The translations under genes were made by a program, and so were the position numbers. The notes under the pieces are model-generated. The model worked only from the letters and a program-made list of their open reading frames with translations, searched no databases and was not told where the DNA came from. DNA of 36,727 bases. Source: a bacterium. GTDB lineage: Bacteria; Chloroflexota; Dormibacteria; Aeolococcales; Bog-877. Each line of letters begins with the position of its first letter. Position 1 is the stretch's first letter. The stretch is taken from NCBI GenBank assembly GCA_021795235.1, contig JAJYPP010000031.1, forward strand, positions 1 to 36,727, given 5' to 3'. Below, in pieces: positions 7,606-15,309 of this stretch.

Positions 7606-8781
7606 TCAGGCCGGTATGTAGGCGCAGCCGGGGTCCTCTCCCAGGGGGTTGCCGCTGCTGGCGAAGGCCCTGGCCCTGGAGCCACCACAGATGCGCCCGA
7701 ACGGGCAGACCGCGCACCGACCGGTGAAGGCGGCGGCGCGGATCGCCCTCAGCACTGGGTTGTCACGGTATATCTCCGCCAGTGGACGGTCCTTGACGTT
7801 GCCTAGGGTTAGAGGCAGGAAACCCGAAGGACGAACCGTGCCGTCGTGGCTGACGAAGACAATCCCCATGCCGTCGCGGGTGCCCATGCTCTGGGCCATC
7901 GGTCGGCGGACAGGTGGGCCCAGCACCTCGACCAGTTGTTGGTGCAGCTGGGTGTACAGCGGACCCAACCCGAAGTGTTCGGTGGGCTCCTCGCTGTCGT
8001 CCAGCTGGCGCCGCCAAGCGACCACCCGGCGGAAGAATGGTGCCTCCACAGTGCGCACCAGGATGCCGTACCGCGAGGCCTCGAAGAGAAAGTGACAGAT
8101 ATCTTCATTCTGGCTGGCGCTGGGGGCCGAGACCGCCTGACCGCGTCCGACATGGACCAGGAAGAATACCTCCCAAAGGGAGATGTCCAGCCGCTTCAGG
8201 ATGGCGGCCACATCCGCCATCTCGGCCAAGTTCTCGCGCATCACCGTGGTGTTCACCTGGACCTTGACGCCAGCTCTGGCCAGCCAGCCAAGAGCGCGGA
8301 CAGTGGCGTCGAAGTGTCCCGGGACGCCGCGCACGCGGTCGTGGGTGGCGGCGGTGGCGCCGTCCAGGCTGATGGAGACCACCTTCACTCCCAGTTCCAG
8401 GAATGGAGCCAGTGCTTCCGGGGTCAACTGGGGGGTGACCGAGGGCGACAGCGCCACGGTCAGCCCGAGCCTCCTGGCGTGGGCGGTCAGGTCGAGCAGG
8501 TCCGGGCGCATCAGACAATCTCCGCCGGTCAGGACCACGATCGGGGCGGGCCTGCCGAATGCCGCAATCTGATCGAGCAACCGCCTCCCGTCAGCGTTGT
8601 GGAGCTCGCCGGGCATGGCGGTTGGCACCGCGGTCGCTCGGCAGTGGCGGCAGCTGAGCAGGCAGGACTTGGTGGTCTCCCAGAAGACGAGAATCGGCCG
8701 TGAGTCTAGGTCCAGCCCCCCGGAGCCGGTGGTGCTCGGCTTGCCGGCCACCGGTCGTCCAGAAACCGTGGAACTTTGCAC
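7606..8781 (-). CDS. Radical SAM/SPASM-like protein (haem-maturation type)
   Basis: A 391-residue radical SAM enzyme. The SAM-cluster motif CLLSCRHC (C40, C44, C47) is followed by TGGDCLMRPDL and SISLDGATAATHDRVRG. A C-terminal cysteine group (CAVCPFGRICGGSRARAF... EDPGC) forms a SPASM-like auxiliary cluster site. The FWETTKSCLLSCRHCRA start and GGSRARA end match the TIGR04053-like family related to AhbD/NirJ haem enzymes and peptide-modifying SPASM proteins. No small precursor peptide is evident beside it. GTG 8781 has GGAAGG two bases upstream; GTG 8748 is possible. It sits 217 nt upstream of the NO/redox operon on the same strand, which supports a haem or haem d1-like role, but the substrate is unknown. 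Confidence 0.88.
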   Translation of the reverse strand: MQSSTVSGRPVAGKPSTTGSGGLDLDSRPILVFWETTKSCLLSCRHCRATAVPTAMPGELHNADGRRLLDQIAAFGRPAPIVVLTGGDCLMRPDLLDLTAHARRLGLTVALSPSVTPQLTPEALAPFLELGVKVVSISLDGATAATHDRVRGVPGHFDATVRALGWLARAGVKVQVNTTVMRENLAEMADVAAILKRLDISLWEVFFLVHVGRGQAVSAPSASQNEDICHFLFEASRYGILVRTVEAPFFRRVVAWRRQLDDSEEPTEHFGLGPLYTQLHQQLVEVLGPPVRRPMAQSMGTRDGMGIVFVSHDGTVRPSGFLPLTLGNVKDRPLAEIYRDNPVLRAIRAAAFTGRCAVCPFGRICGGSRARAFASSGNPLGEDPGCAYIPA

Positions 8782-9002
8782 TGCCTTCCATTGTGACGCC
8801 TTGGGGCAGGGCCAATTTCGGGTCGGTCAGGTACCGGTGCGGTGACTGCCTTCAGATGGGAGGGGGGCTTGCGCAGGCGGTGGCCTCTGGCGCCCACCGC
8901 GCTCCTGGCTCCCTGGAAATAGCGTGGAGGGGGGCGGCTGGACGCGCTCTGCGGGCGGAGCATAGAAAACAGCTTTGACAGAGTGCTGGATCCGGGCTGC
9001 CG

Positions 9003-9200
9003 GACCGCCTTCAACCGTGCCTTCACTGCCCGCTGAGCGTTCCCCGCGCCGGACGGCTTGTCAGGGCTCCTCGCTCTCGCGCCCCCCCTCCCGGGACGGC
9101 GCCAGACCGCCTTCAACCTTGCCTTCACTGCCCGCTGAGCGTTCCCCGCGCCCGACGGCTTGTCAGGGCTCCTCGCTCTTGCGCCCCCCCTCCCGGGACG
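9003..9200. repeat. Tandem duplication, period 102 bp
   Basis: Bases 9003-9098 and 9105-9200 are near-identical 96-bp copies with three mismatches that I can count, separated by a 6-bp spacer (GCGCCA). Each copy ends in a C-run followed by CTCCCGGGACG. The second copy overlaps the 3' end of the small membrane-protein gene. The flanking interval 8782-9002 shows no gene that I can support. Confidence 0.9.
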
Positions 9201-9453
9201 CAGTTCCGGATGCGACCTCCGGTTCCCCAAGGCCCCAGATTTTCCAGGTTGCGGCTTCTCCGCCGGGGTCTGGACCGAAAACCCCATCCCAGCAGGCGGC
9301 CGGACGCCGCGCGCTACGTCGGCCCAAGCGCGCGATGCCCAGCGCCGAGGCGCCCACCAGTGGCACGACGGTCATCCCCAGCCAGAGCAGCAACGCTACT
9401 GCCACGCACAGTCCGAGGACGGACGCTCCGAGGATTCTGATCACTTCCAGCAT
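9163..9453 (-). CDS. Small membrane protein, hypothetical
   Basis: A 96-residue ORF with a good ribosome-binding site (GGAGGA, seven bases before ATG). Residues 5-40 form one long or two short hydrophobic helices (VLGLCVAVALLLWLGMTVVPLVGASAL), followed by an Arg-rich stretch and a Gly/Glu-rich tail. The tail runs into the second copy of the tandem repeat, so the C-terminus may have been replaced by the duplication. No family is recognised. Confidence 0.5.
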   Translation of the reverse strand: MLEVIRILGASVLGLCVAVALLLWLGMTVVPLVGASALGIARLGRRSARRPAACWDGVFGPDPGGEAATWKIWGLGEPEVASGTASREGGRKSEEP

Positions 9454-9618
9454 GCCAAGTCCTCCGCCGCGCTCACTGCTCTGGCGCGAAGATCGCGCTC
9501 ACCATTGATCCAGGATGCAGCCGTGTGACGGCCCGAATAAGCAGGCGATCCCCTGCTGGCGCACAGTATTTCCCTGTGTCATGGCACGCAGAATCCGTTG
9601 GGGCGTGTGGGTGCGGAT

Positions 9619-9650
9619 CGGGTTCGCCCGGGACCGCGTGCGGGAACCCG
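9619..9650. other. Inverted repeat upstream of response regulator
   Basis: Seven-base arms CGGGTTC (9619-9625) and GAACCCG (9644-9650) enclose an 18-nt GC-rich loop about 55 nt upstream of the promoter of the regulator gene. It could be an operator or a terminator. The rest of 9454-9682 holds nothing I can name. Confidence 0.3.
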
Positions 9651-9682
9651 CAGGCGGCACGGCGTAGTTACCGCCAGCTGGC

Positions 9683-9710
9683 TTGGCGCCATCACCTTGA
9701 GAGATATACT
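9683..9710 (+). promoter_or_regulatory. Promoter of the first NarL-type regulator, leaderless
   Basis: TTGGCG (9683-9688), a 16-nt spacer and TATACT (9705-9710) are followed after 8 nt by the GTG start at 9719. The spacing predicts a leaderless or nearly leaderless message. Confidence 0.6.
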
Positions 9711-9718
9711 TAACGAAA

Positions 9719-10447
9719 GTGGATGCCAGCCGCGATAGTTTCGGGTCCGCCGCCGCCCCGGCCCGTGACGCGGGGCCGCTACCCGCGCGGTTGCGGGTGT
9801 GCCTGGCTGAAGACCACACCATAGTCCGGGCGGGGATGCGCGCCCTGCTGGAGTGCGATCCGGGGCTGGAGGTGGTGGGGGAGGCCGCTTCCGGCCCAGA
9901 GGCGCTCGAGCAGATCATGCGCCTCAAGCCGGATGTGGCCCTGGTGGACATCCGCCTGCCGGGCATGAACGGCTTGGCCGTCACCGCAGCCCTGCATACG
10001 GCCCATCCGCAGGTGCGCGTGCTGATCGTGAGCGCTTTCGATGATCCGGACTATGTCCAGGAGGCGCTGCGTGTGGGGGCGGTCGGCTACCTTCTCAAGA
10101 CCGCCAGCCCGTCCGAATTGTTGCGGGCCATCCAGAGTGCCGTGGCGGGGACCGTGGTGCTCGACGCCAGCGTCTCGGAGCAGCTCGTGAGCCGGTCGCC
10201 GAGGTTCGGCCCGGGCATCGAGGCGGGACTGACGGACCGCGAGCATGAGGTTCTGGCCTCGCTGGCCCGGGGCCTGCCCAACAAGCAGATCGCGGTGCGA
10301 CTGAACTTGGGCCTGCGCACCGTAGAAGGTCATGTCACCAAGATCCTGACCAAGCTCGGGGTCAGCTCCCGGACCGAGGCGGCGCTGTGGGCGGCGGTGC
10401 ATGGTTTCGGCGACTCGGAGGAACGCCAGCGCGCGGACGAGCTATGA
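9719..10447 (+). CDS. NarL/LuxR-type response regulator
   Basis: A 242-residue two-domain regulator. Residues about 25-140 form the receiver, with the acidic pair ED (31-32), phospho-acceptor D77 (ALVDIRLPGM) and K in YLLKTASP. Residues about 170-235 form a LuxR helix-turn-helix (LTDREHEVLASLARGLPNKQIAVRLNLGLRTVEGHVTKILTKLGV). A 24-residue Ala/Arg-rich N-terminal extension precedes the receiver. GTG 9719 fits the leaderless promoter. Its stop overlaps the start of the kinase gene (ATGA), so the two form a two-component pair. Target genes are unknown; the neighbouring cupredoxin gene is a candidate. Confidence 0.93.
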   Translation: MDASRDSFGSAAAPARDAGPLPARLRVCLAEDHTIVRAGMRALLECDPGLEVVGEAASGPEALEQIMRLKPDVALVDIRLPGMNGLAVTAALHTAHPQVRVLIVSAFDDPDYVQEALRVGAVGYLLKTASPSELLRAIQSAVAGTVVLDASVSEQLVSRSPRFGPGIEAGLTDREHEVLASLARGLPNKQIAVRLNLGLRTVEGHVTKILTKLGVSSRTEAALWAAVHGFGDSEERQRADEL

Positions 10448-11676
10448 GTGCGACCAATCGCACTTCCGGCGGCGCGCCAGCGCCCTCATCTGTCATGGTG
10501 GGCGGCGGGGGAATGGTGGATCCGGCCCAGCAGGCGGATCCAGACTCCAGGGGGCGACGCTCACTCCTGGCCGTGGTTGGGGCTATCGCGCCTCCACTTG
10601 GCGAATGGAGGTTCTGGGCGATCCAGGCGGTGATCGTTCCGCTGGCGGTCGCTCATCTGCTCATCGATGTGAACGGCCTGCTGCGCACCACTCCCTTTCC
10701 AGCCTCCACCACGGTCGGCTTCCTCTTGATACCGGTGGGCTATGCGGCGGTGAGTTTCGGCATCCGCGGGTCCGTGGCCACGGCTCTGTGGGCGACGATT
10801 CTGTGGCTTCCCGATCTGTTGCTGCCCGACGGCCAGGGGCAACCGTGGGCTGACATGATCCAGCTCAGCCTGGTCATCGGCATGGCCGTCTTCGTCGGCT
10901 GGCACATCGAGGGCGAGCGGACCGCTCGGCGGCGTGCCGAAGTCGCAGAGGCGGCGCATCTGGAAGCTGCGCGGCGGGCCCGGTCGTTCGCCACCGGTGT
11001 CCTCCAGGCACAGGAGGAGGAGCGGAAACGAATCGCCCAGGAACTGCACGATTCGCCGGTGCAGCTAGTGGCGCATCTGGTCCAGCGGCTGCCTGCCGAC
11101 GAGGGGACCGACAAGACCGCCAGGCCCGGCGCAGCCACGGTACCCACGGTGCGGGAGCTGGCGCTGAGCGTGCTCGGTGAGCTGCGCAACATCGCTCGGG
11201 GCCTGCGGCCTCCCGTTCTGGAGGAGCTTGGCTTCCTGGCCGCTCTGCGCGGTCTGGTGGCCCAGGCGCGCCGTGACAGCGAAGCGGAAGTGAGGCTGGA
11301 GGCTGCTTCCGACTGGCCCGAAGTGCCCACCGGTGTCGAGCTCGCCCTCTTCCGGATTGCCCAGGAGTCGATACGCAACTCGGTGCGCCACGGTGAACCC
11401 AGCCTGATCCTCGTCCAGCTGGTGATCGAGGACCACCAGGCCGTGCTGACCGTCACCGATGACGGCTGCGGGTTCGTGCCGCGCGGCATCGATGCGCATG
11501 GGAACGCCGGTCTCGGTCTGATGGGGATGCGCGAGCGCGCCGAGCTCCTCGGGGGACACGTCGCCATCATCTCCGCCCCGGGCAGCGGCACTCGCGTGGA
11601 GGTGAGGGTACCCCTGTCCGCAGAGCTACCGGTCGCCGTCACCACCGTCGGCAGCGTGCCCGTGTCTCGTTCCTGA
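10444..11676 (+). CDS. NarL-family membrane sensor histidine kinase
   Basis: A 410-residue kinase. Residues about 45-155 hold four to five hydrophobic helices with little extracytoplasmic sequence, suggesting a membrane-embedded sensor. A coiled coil (about 158-190) leads into the HisKA_3 domain with the H-box EEERKRIAQELHDSPVQL (H202 followed by the catalytic D). The ATPase domain has RIAQESIRNSVRHG (N-box), VTDDGCGF (G1) and GLGLMGMRERAELLGG (G2), all intact. ATG 10444 overlaps the regulator stop. It lacks the Cys, HAMP or GAF modules seen in O2 or nitrate sensors, so the signal is unknown. It could also serve the second response regulator, whose own kinase is degenerate. Confidence 0.93.
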   Translation: MSATNRTSGGAPAPSSVMVGGGGMVDPAQQADPDSRGRRSLLAVVGAIAPPLGEWRFWAIQAVIVPLAVAHLLIDVNGLLRTTPFPASTTVGFLLIPVGYAAVSFGIRGSVATALWATILWLPDLLLPDGQGQPWADMIQLSLVIGMAVFVGWHIEGERTARRRAEVAEAAHLEAARRARSFATGVLQAQEEERKRIAQELHDSPVQLVAHLVQRLPADEGTDKTARPGAATVPTVRELALSVLGELRNIARGLRPPVLEELGFLAALRGLVAQARRDSEAEVRLEAASDWPEVPTGVELALFRIAQESIRNSVRHGEPSLILVQLVIEDHQAVLTVTDDGCGFVPRGIDAHGNAGLGLMGMRERAELLGGHVAIISAPGSGTRVEVRVPLSAELPVAVTTVGSVPVSRS

Positions 11677-11724
11677 CTCCAGGCGGATCGCCGGCGGGCC
11701 CGGTCGCCGCCGCGATGGCGGCTC

Positions 11725-11745
11725 CGGGCGTGGGGATCCCACCCG
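11725..11745. terminator. Hairpin downstream of the sensor kinase
   Basis: A GC-rich stem CGGG(c)GTGGG/CCCAC-CCG with loop GAT, with one bulged base, lies about 50 nt after the kinase stop and before the convergent cupredoxin gene. There is no T tract, so function is inferred from position. Confidence 0.35.
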
Positions 11746-11834
11746 CCGCGGTGAGCCCTCTTCCCGACCGGGATCGGGTCAGGCGCGCAGGGTCCCGAGG
11801 CAGAGGCGGAACCAGGCCGGTTCGGGCCTGGACA

Positions 11835-12497
11835 TCAACCCTTGACCGTCATGGTGCCGGCCATGTACCCCTGCAGCCCCATCGGAGCTCCCATGCCACT
11901 GGAGCCACTGCCGCAGGGGTCCAGGCACTGCCACTGGTAGGTGCCGGGATTGCCGGTGTGGATCACAAAGGTGATCCGGGACTGACCTGCCATGGGGACG
12001 TTGATCCCCAGGCGGGGGATGGTGAGGGTGTGCGCCACCAGGGCGGGGGCGAGATAGCTCATGGTCTGGACCGGGCCGATGGTGGTATTGGGCGCCTGCG
12101 GGTCGATCCTCTGGACCCGCATCACACCGCCGACCGTGCCCTTGACCTTGGCGAACGCCTTCAGCGCGCCGGTGAGCGGGGTGGCAGTATCGAAGTCGGT
12201 CACTGTCACGGTGACCGTGGAGTGAGCGGGAACGGTGAAGTTCGAAGGCACGTAGGCTGGGCCGAGCGCGCCGTTGCCCATCATCTTCCCGGTGACCACG
12301 GCGAGGTTCAGGGTGGCTGGTGAGGCGCTGTGGGTGCCGACCGGGGCGGTGGACTGGCTGATCGCGAAGTGCCCCCCCCAGTTCGTCCAGTACCCGCCCA
12401 CCAGGACCGCGGCGGAGGCCAGCAGGGCTACCAGCAGCATCCCCAGGACCCACGTCCCCGGTTCCGGTCGGTTCCAGGTCAACTGCTTTTGTTGCAT
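11835..12497 (-). CDS. Membrane-anchored CuA-like cupredoxin
   Basis: A 220-residue protein: a short cytoplasmic start, one transmembrane helix (about 15-38, WVLGMLLVALLASAAVLVGG), then an extracytoplasmic cupredoxin domain. The fold resembles subunit II of cytochrome oxidase, with AHTLTIPRLGINVPMAG supplying the first His and WQCLDPCGSGSSGMG supplying C-x-D-x-C-G and a Met seven residues later. The second CuA histidine (expected four residues after the second Cys) is replaced by Ser, so a normal binuclear CuA centre is unlikely. RBS AAGGAGCG precedes ATG 12497. It lies between two NarL-type systems. It may be an electron carrier, a copper sensor or a sulfocyanin-like protein. Confidence 0.82.
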   Translation of the reverse strand: MQQKQLTWNRPEPGTWVLGMLLVALLASAAVLVGGYWTNWGGHFAISQSTAPVGTHSASPATLNLAVVTGKMMGNGALGPAYVPSNFTVPAHSTVTVTVTDFDTATPLTGALKAFAKVKGTVGGVMRVQRIDPQAPNTTIGPVQTMSYLAPALVAHTLTIPRLGINVPMAGQSRITFVIHTGNPGTYQWQCLDPCGSGSSGMGAPMGLQGYMAGTMTVKG

Positions 12498-12516
12498 AGT
12501 CGCTCCTTCAGGCAAT

Positions 12517-12540
12517 CACGATGGGCACAGTCCCATCGTG
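12517..12540. promoter_or_regulatory. 9-bp inverted repeat upstream of the cupredoxin gene
   Basis: Perfect arms CACGATGGG and CCCATCGTG flank a 6-nt loop (CACAGT), 20 nt upstream of the cupredoxin start. It could be an operator or an mRNA hairpin in the 5' leader. The divergent gap also carries GATTACCCG (12568-12576) and its inverse CGGGTAATC (12675-12683). Confidence 0.5.
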
Positions 12541-12735
12541 CCCTGGTGGCGAATCAGTGGCCAGGGCGATTACCCGTCCGTACCCCTGCGTGATAACCCT
12601 TGCTCGTCGCCGGGACGGCGGCAGGATCCAAGAGGGGAGCCGGCAGGCGTGCCTTGGGGCTCCCTCCGACCACCCGGGTAATCACCTACTGCCGAGTGGG
12701 TGTTAACGACTTGGGGGTAGGGGCGCGCCAAGAGC

Positions 12736-12741
12736 TATGGT
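12736..12741 (+). promoter_or_regulatory. Possible -10 of the second response regulator
   Basis: TATGGT lies 13 nt before ATG 12755, leaving a leader of only a few bases. The hexamer covers the upstream in-frame ATG at 12737, which is why the downstream start is preferred. No good -35 is seen. Confidence 0.35.
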
Positions 12742-12754
12742 TCAGGGTGAGAGC

Positions 12755-13411
12755 ATGAACCAGCAGATCACCATCGTCATCGCCGAGGACCACGCCATAG
12801 TCCGGGAGGGTACCCGGGAGATCCTGGCGCAGCAGCCAGACCTGGTCGTGGTGGGGGAGGCCGCCCGCGGCGATGAGGCGGTCCGGCTGGTCCTGGAGTT
12901 GCGGCCACAGGTGCTGCTGATGGACATGCGGATGCCGGGCATGACCGGGATCGAGGCGACCCGCCAGCTCAGGGAAGAGTTTCCAGACTTGAAGATCCTG
13001 ATTCTGAGTGCCCATGAGGATGAGGACTACGTCCGCGAAGCGTTGGCTGCGGGCGCCTGCGGGTATCTGCTGAAGACCACCCCCGGCGGTGAATTGGCGG
13101 AGGGAGTGCGAGCGGTCGTGGCCGGGTCCACGGTGCTTTCTCCCGCCGTCAGCAGCAAGCTGGCCCAGTCGCGCCTGGCGCCCACCCGCGCCTCTGACCG
13201 GCTCAGCTCGCGAGAGTTCGCGGTTCTCCGCCTAATCGGCGAAGGCCGGGCCAACAAGGAGATCGCCGTCGAGCTGGGCATCAGCCTGCGCACCGTGGAG
13301 GGCCATCTGCACAGCATTTTCGAGAAGCTGCGGGTGGGCTCGCGGACCCAGGCCGTGGTCCGGGCCGTCAACGATGGGCTGCTCTCGATCGAGGCTCATG
13401 GGAGTCCGTGA
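12755..13411 (+). CDS. NarL/LuxR-type response regulator (second)
   Basis: A 218-residue regulator with a receiver domain (acidic ED 11-12, D57 in LLMDMRMPGM, K in YLLKTTPG) and a C-terminal LuxR helix-turn-helix (LSSREFAVLRLIGEGRANKEIAVELGISLRTVEGHLHSIF). It resembles the regulator at 9719-10447 over both domains, so the pair probably arose by duplication. Its stop overlaps the GTG of the following kinase-like gene (GTGA). Because that kinase has lost catalytic motifs, this regulator may be phosphorylated by the intact kinase at 10444-11676 or act without phosphorylation. ATG 12737 would add six residues. Confidence 0.92.
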   Translation: MNQQITIVIAEDHAIVREGTREILAQQPDLVVVGEAARGDEAVRLVLELRPQVLLMDMRMPGMTGIEATRQLREEFPDLKILILSAHEDEDYVREALAAGACGYLLKTTPGGELAEGVRAVVAGSTVLSPAVSSKLAQSRLAPTRASDRLSSREFAVLRLIGEGRANKEIAVELGISLRTVEGHLHSIFEKLRVGSRTQAVVRAVNDGLLSIEAHGSP

Positions 13412-14115
13412 CCATCCGGCCCTCGGCGTCCGCCGCGGCCTGCGGGTCGGGCGGATCCGAAGAATCCTACTCTCTGAGATTGCTCCGGGCCCAGGAGAGA
13501 GACCGCAAGTGGTTGGCTGACCAGCTTCATCAGAATCCGCTCCAGACCCTGAGCCAGCTCGCCCGGCTTCTCGGCGGCGCCGCGCAGGAGGGGCGCGCCT
13601 CGGTCGATCTGTTGGCGGTGACGCGCGAGGCGGCCCTGCTGACAGCCGCCGTGAGCGGGCAACTCCAGTCGCTGGCAAGGTCGCTACGGCCGTCGGTGCT
13701 GGACGATTTCGGCCTGGTGCCCGCTCTGCACGGGCTGGTGGACGACTTCGCGGCCGTCAGCGGGTCGGTGGTGGGATTCACCTGGCGCGGCGACGGGCGC
13801 CGGATCGAGGGGGATCTGGAAGCGGCCTGCTACCGGATCGCTCAGGAGGTGTTGGGTACCATCGAGGCCCATGGGCAGCCGGCCCAGGTCGTCATCCGGC
13901 TGGTCGTGGTCGAGCGGTGCCTGCGGCTGGTGGTGGCCACCCAGGGAGTGGGTCTGGACTCACCTTCGGTGGTGGAGACCGGTGGACTCGGCCTCGACGA
14001 CACCGACCAGTTGGTGCTGGACCTGGGCGGCAGTCTCAGGATTCGCAGATTCGGTCCTTCGACCAACCTCCTTCGCCTCTGCTTGCGGCGCCGGATCGGA
14101 GCCGGTCAAGATTGA
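13408..14115 (+). CDS. Degenerate HisKA_3-type histidine kinase-like protein
   Basis: A 235-residue soluble protein with no membrane helix or sensor domain. A HisKA_3-like helix pair is clear (RAQERDRKWLADQLHQNPLQ, H41; SLARSLRPSVLDDFGLVPAL), but the acidic residue normally following the His is Gln. The ATPase half is eroded: the N-box position reads YRIAQEVLGTIEAHG without Asn, the G1 motif D-x-G-x-G is replaced by ATQGVGLDS, and no ATP-lid GLGLxGMxER is present. It is therefore probably a pseudokinase or phosphotransfer/binding partner. It overlaps the upstream response regulator by 4 nt. Codon use and reading frame are intact, so it does not look like a decaying pseudogene. Confidence 0.85.
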   Translation: MTIRPSASAAACGSGGSEESYSLRLLRAQERDRKWLADQLHQNPLQTLSQLARLLGGAAQEGRASVDLLAVTREAALLTAAVSGQLQSLARSLRPSVLDDFGLVPALHGLVDDFAAVSGSVVGFTWRGDGRRIEGDLEAACYRIAQEVLGTIEAHGQPAQVVIRLVVVERCLRLVVATQGVGLDSPSVVETGGLGLDDTDQLVLDLGGSLRIRRFGPSTNLLRLCLRRRIGAGQD

Positions 14116-14230
14116 CCATGCGTCCTGCCGCCAGCGCCGCGCTTCCATCCCCAGGCGCTTGCCCTCAGCGTTGGTGCTGAAGCGGCCCAGAAGGGGCCGG
14201 CGGGAGCTAAGTCCCGAGGAGGTGATTGCC

Positions 14231-14842
14231 ATGGTCTCCAGACTTGGACGAGGTGGTGCGGCCGAGGGGACTCGGGTGACCCAGATCCCTGAGCCGCGCC
14301 TGGCTCGGTTCCTGTTTGCCGACACTCGGCTGGCGTGGTTCTGGGTGCTGGTGCGAGTGTATGTCGGCTACCAGTGGATCTCGGCTGCTATCGACAAGAT
14401 CGGCAGCCCGGCCTGGACCGGGGCGGTGGCCGGAGTCGGCCTCAGGGGATTCGCTCTGGGCGCCATCGGGCAGACCAAGGGGGTGCATCCTCAGGTGCTT
14501 GGTTGGTACGCGACTCTACTTCGGGATGTGGTGGTTCCCAACGCTGCCCTCTTCGCGTATCTGGTCACGATCGGGGAGCTGGCGGCGGGGATCGCCCTCA
14601 TCGCCGGCGCATTCACGGGGATTGCTGCCTTTGGCGGCGCCTTTATGAACATGAACTACATGCTGGCGGGGGCAGTCACCATCAATCCGGTCATGTTCGT
14701 CCTGGAGCTCTTCCTGATCCTGGCGTGGCGGGTGGCCGGCTACTGGGGCGTTGACGGTCGGCTGTTGCCCCTGCTGGGGACACCGTGGCAGCGGGGCCGG
14801 ATCTTTCGCAAGCGGGCGAGTGCCGTAGGTCCGGCGGCCTGA
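14231..14842 (+). CDS. DoxX/DoxD-family membrane protein
   Basis: A 203-residue integral membrane protein with four or more hydrophobic helices, including LVRVYVGYQWISAAIDKI, LFAYLVTIGELAAGIALIAGAFTGIAAFGG and MFVLELFLILAWRVAGYWG. The GAFMNMNYMLAGAVTINPVMF segment is typical of actinobacterial DoxX/TQO small-subunit-like proteins. Archaeal DoxD is part of thiosulfate:quinone oxidoreductase, but most bacterial relatives are uncharacterised. ATG 14231 is chosen because GAGGAGGTG precedes it by seven bases; the longer upstream frame is a shadow of the kinase-like gene. It ends just before a long palindrome. A sulfur role is suggested only by family and by the SQR cluster 8 kb away. Confidence 0.85.
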   Translation: MVSRLGRGGAAEGTRVTQIPEPRLARFLFADTRLAWFWVLVRVYVGYQWISAAIDKIGSPAWTGAVAGVGLRGFALGAIGQTKGVHPQVLGWYATLLRDVVVPNAALFAYLVTIGELAAGIALIAGAFTGIAAFGGAFMNMNYMLAGAVTINPVMFVLELFLILAWRVAGYWGVDGRLLPLLGTPWQRGRIFRKRASAVGPAA

Positions 14843-14847
14843 GTCGG

Positions 14848-14896
14848 CCGGAGGGGGAGGCTCCGGGGAGCTGCTCCCCGGAGCCTCCCCCTCCGG
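14848..14896. terminator. 49-bp perfect palindrome after the DoxX gene
   Basis: Two perfect 24-nt arms (14848-14871 and 14873-14896) flank a single T. The arm is G-rich (CCGGAGGGGGAGG...). It starts 5 nt after the DoxX stop, so a strong terminator or RNA-protecting hairpin is likely; no T run follows. The rest of the gap, 14897-15309, holds no gene I can support; GGACGCGTCC at 15264-15273 is a small perfect palindrome. Confidence 0.7.
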
Positions 14897-15309
14897 AAAC
14901 GGCGGCTGACCAGTCGACGGACTCGTTCTGCCGGGCGCCAGCACCGGAGGGATGGGAGGAGGGGCGGGCCAGTTGCTGGTGAGCCGCGCTGTGGATAGCG
15001 CGGCTGGATCGGAAGGAGTGGGAGGCCTGCGGGCCTCATAGCGAGTGACTGCATGTCGCCAGCACGGTGTGTTTGACCTGGCCGCCCCGCGCGCCAGCGA
15101 CGGCGGCAGTGGCCAGGACGCCGGATCATCCGCAGGCCTGAGAGGGGGCGCGAGGTTGATGGTTCGGGCGACGGCTGCACCCGATGAGGCCGGAATCCGC
15201 GAGGGAACCCCGAGAACTGGGGCCACCGGGGTGGGCTTACCAGAGTTCACGCGGATGCGTTGGGGACGCGTCCTCCGGTCGATCGGTCAGGCGGAGGACG
15301 GCGGCCAGC

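Noticed and set aside
9003..9200. Tandem repeat as a CRISPR array
   Set aside because: There are only two units, 96 bp long with a 6-bp spacer, and no cas gene nearby.
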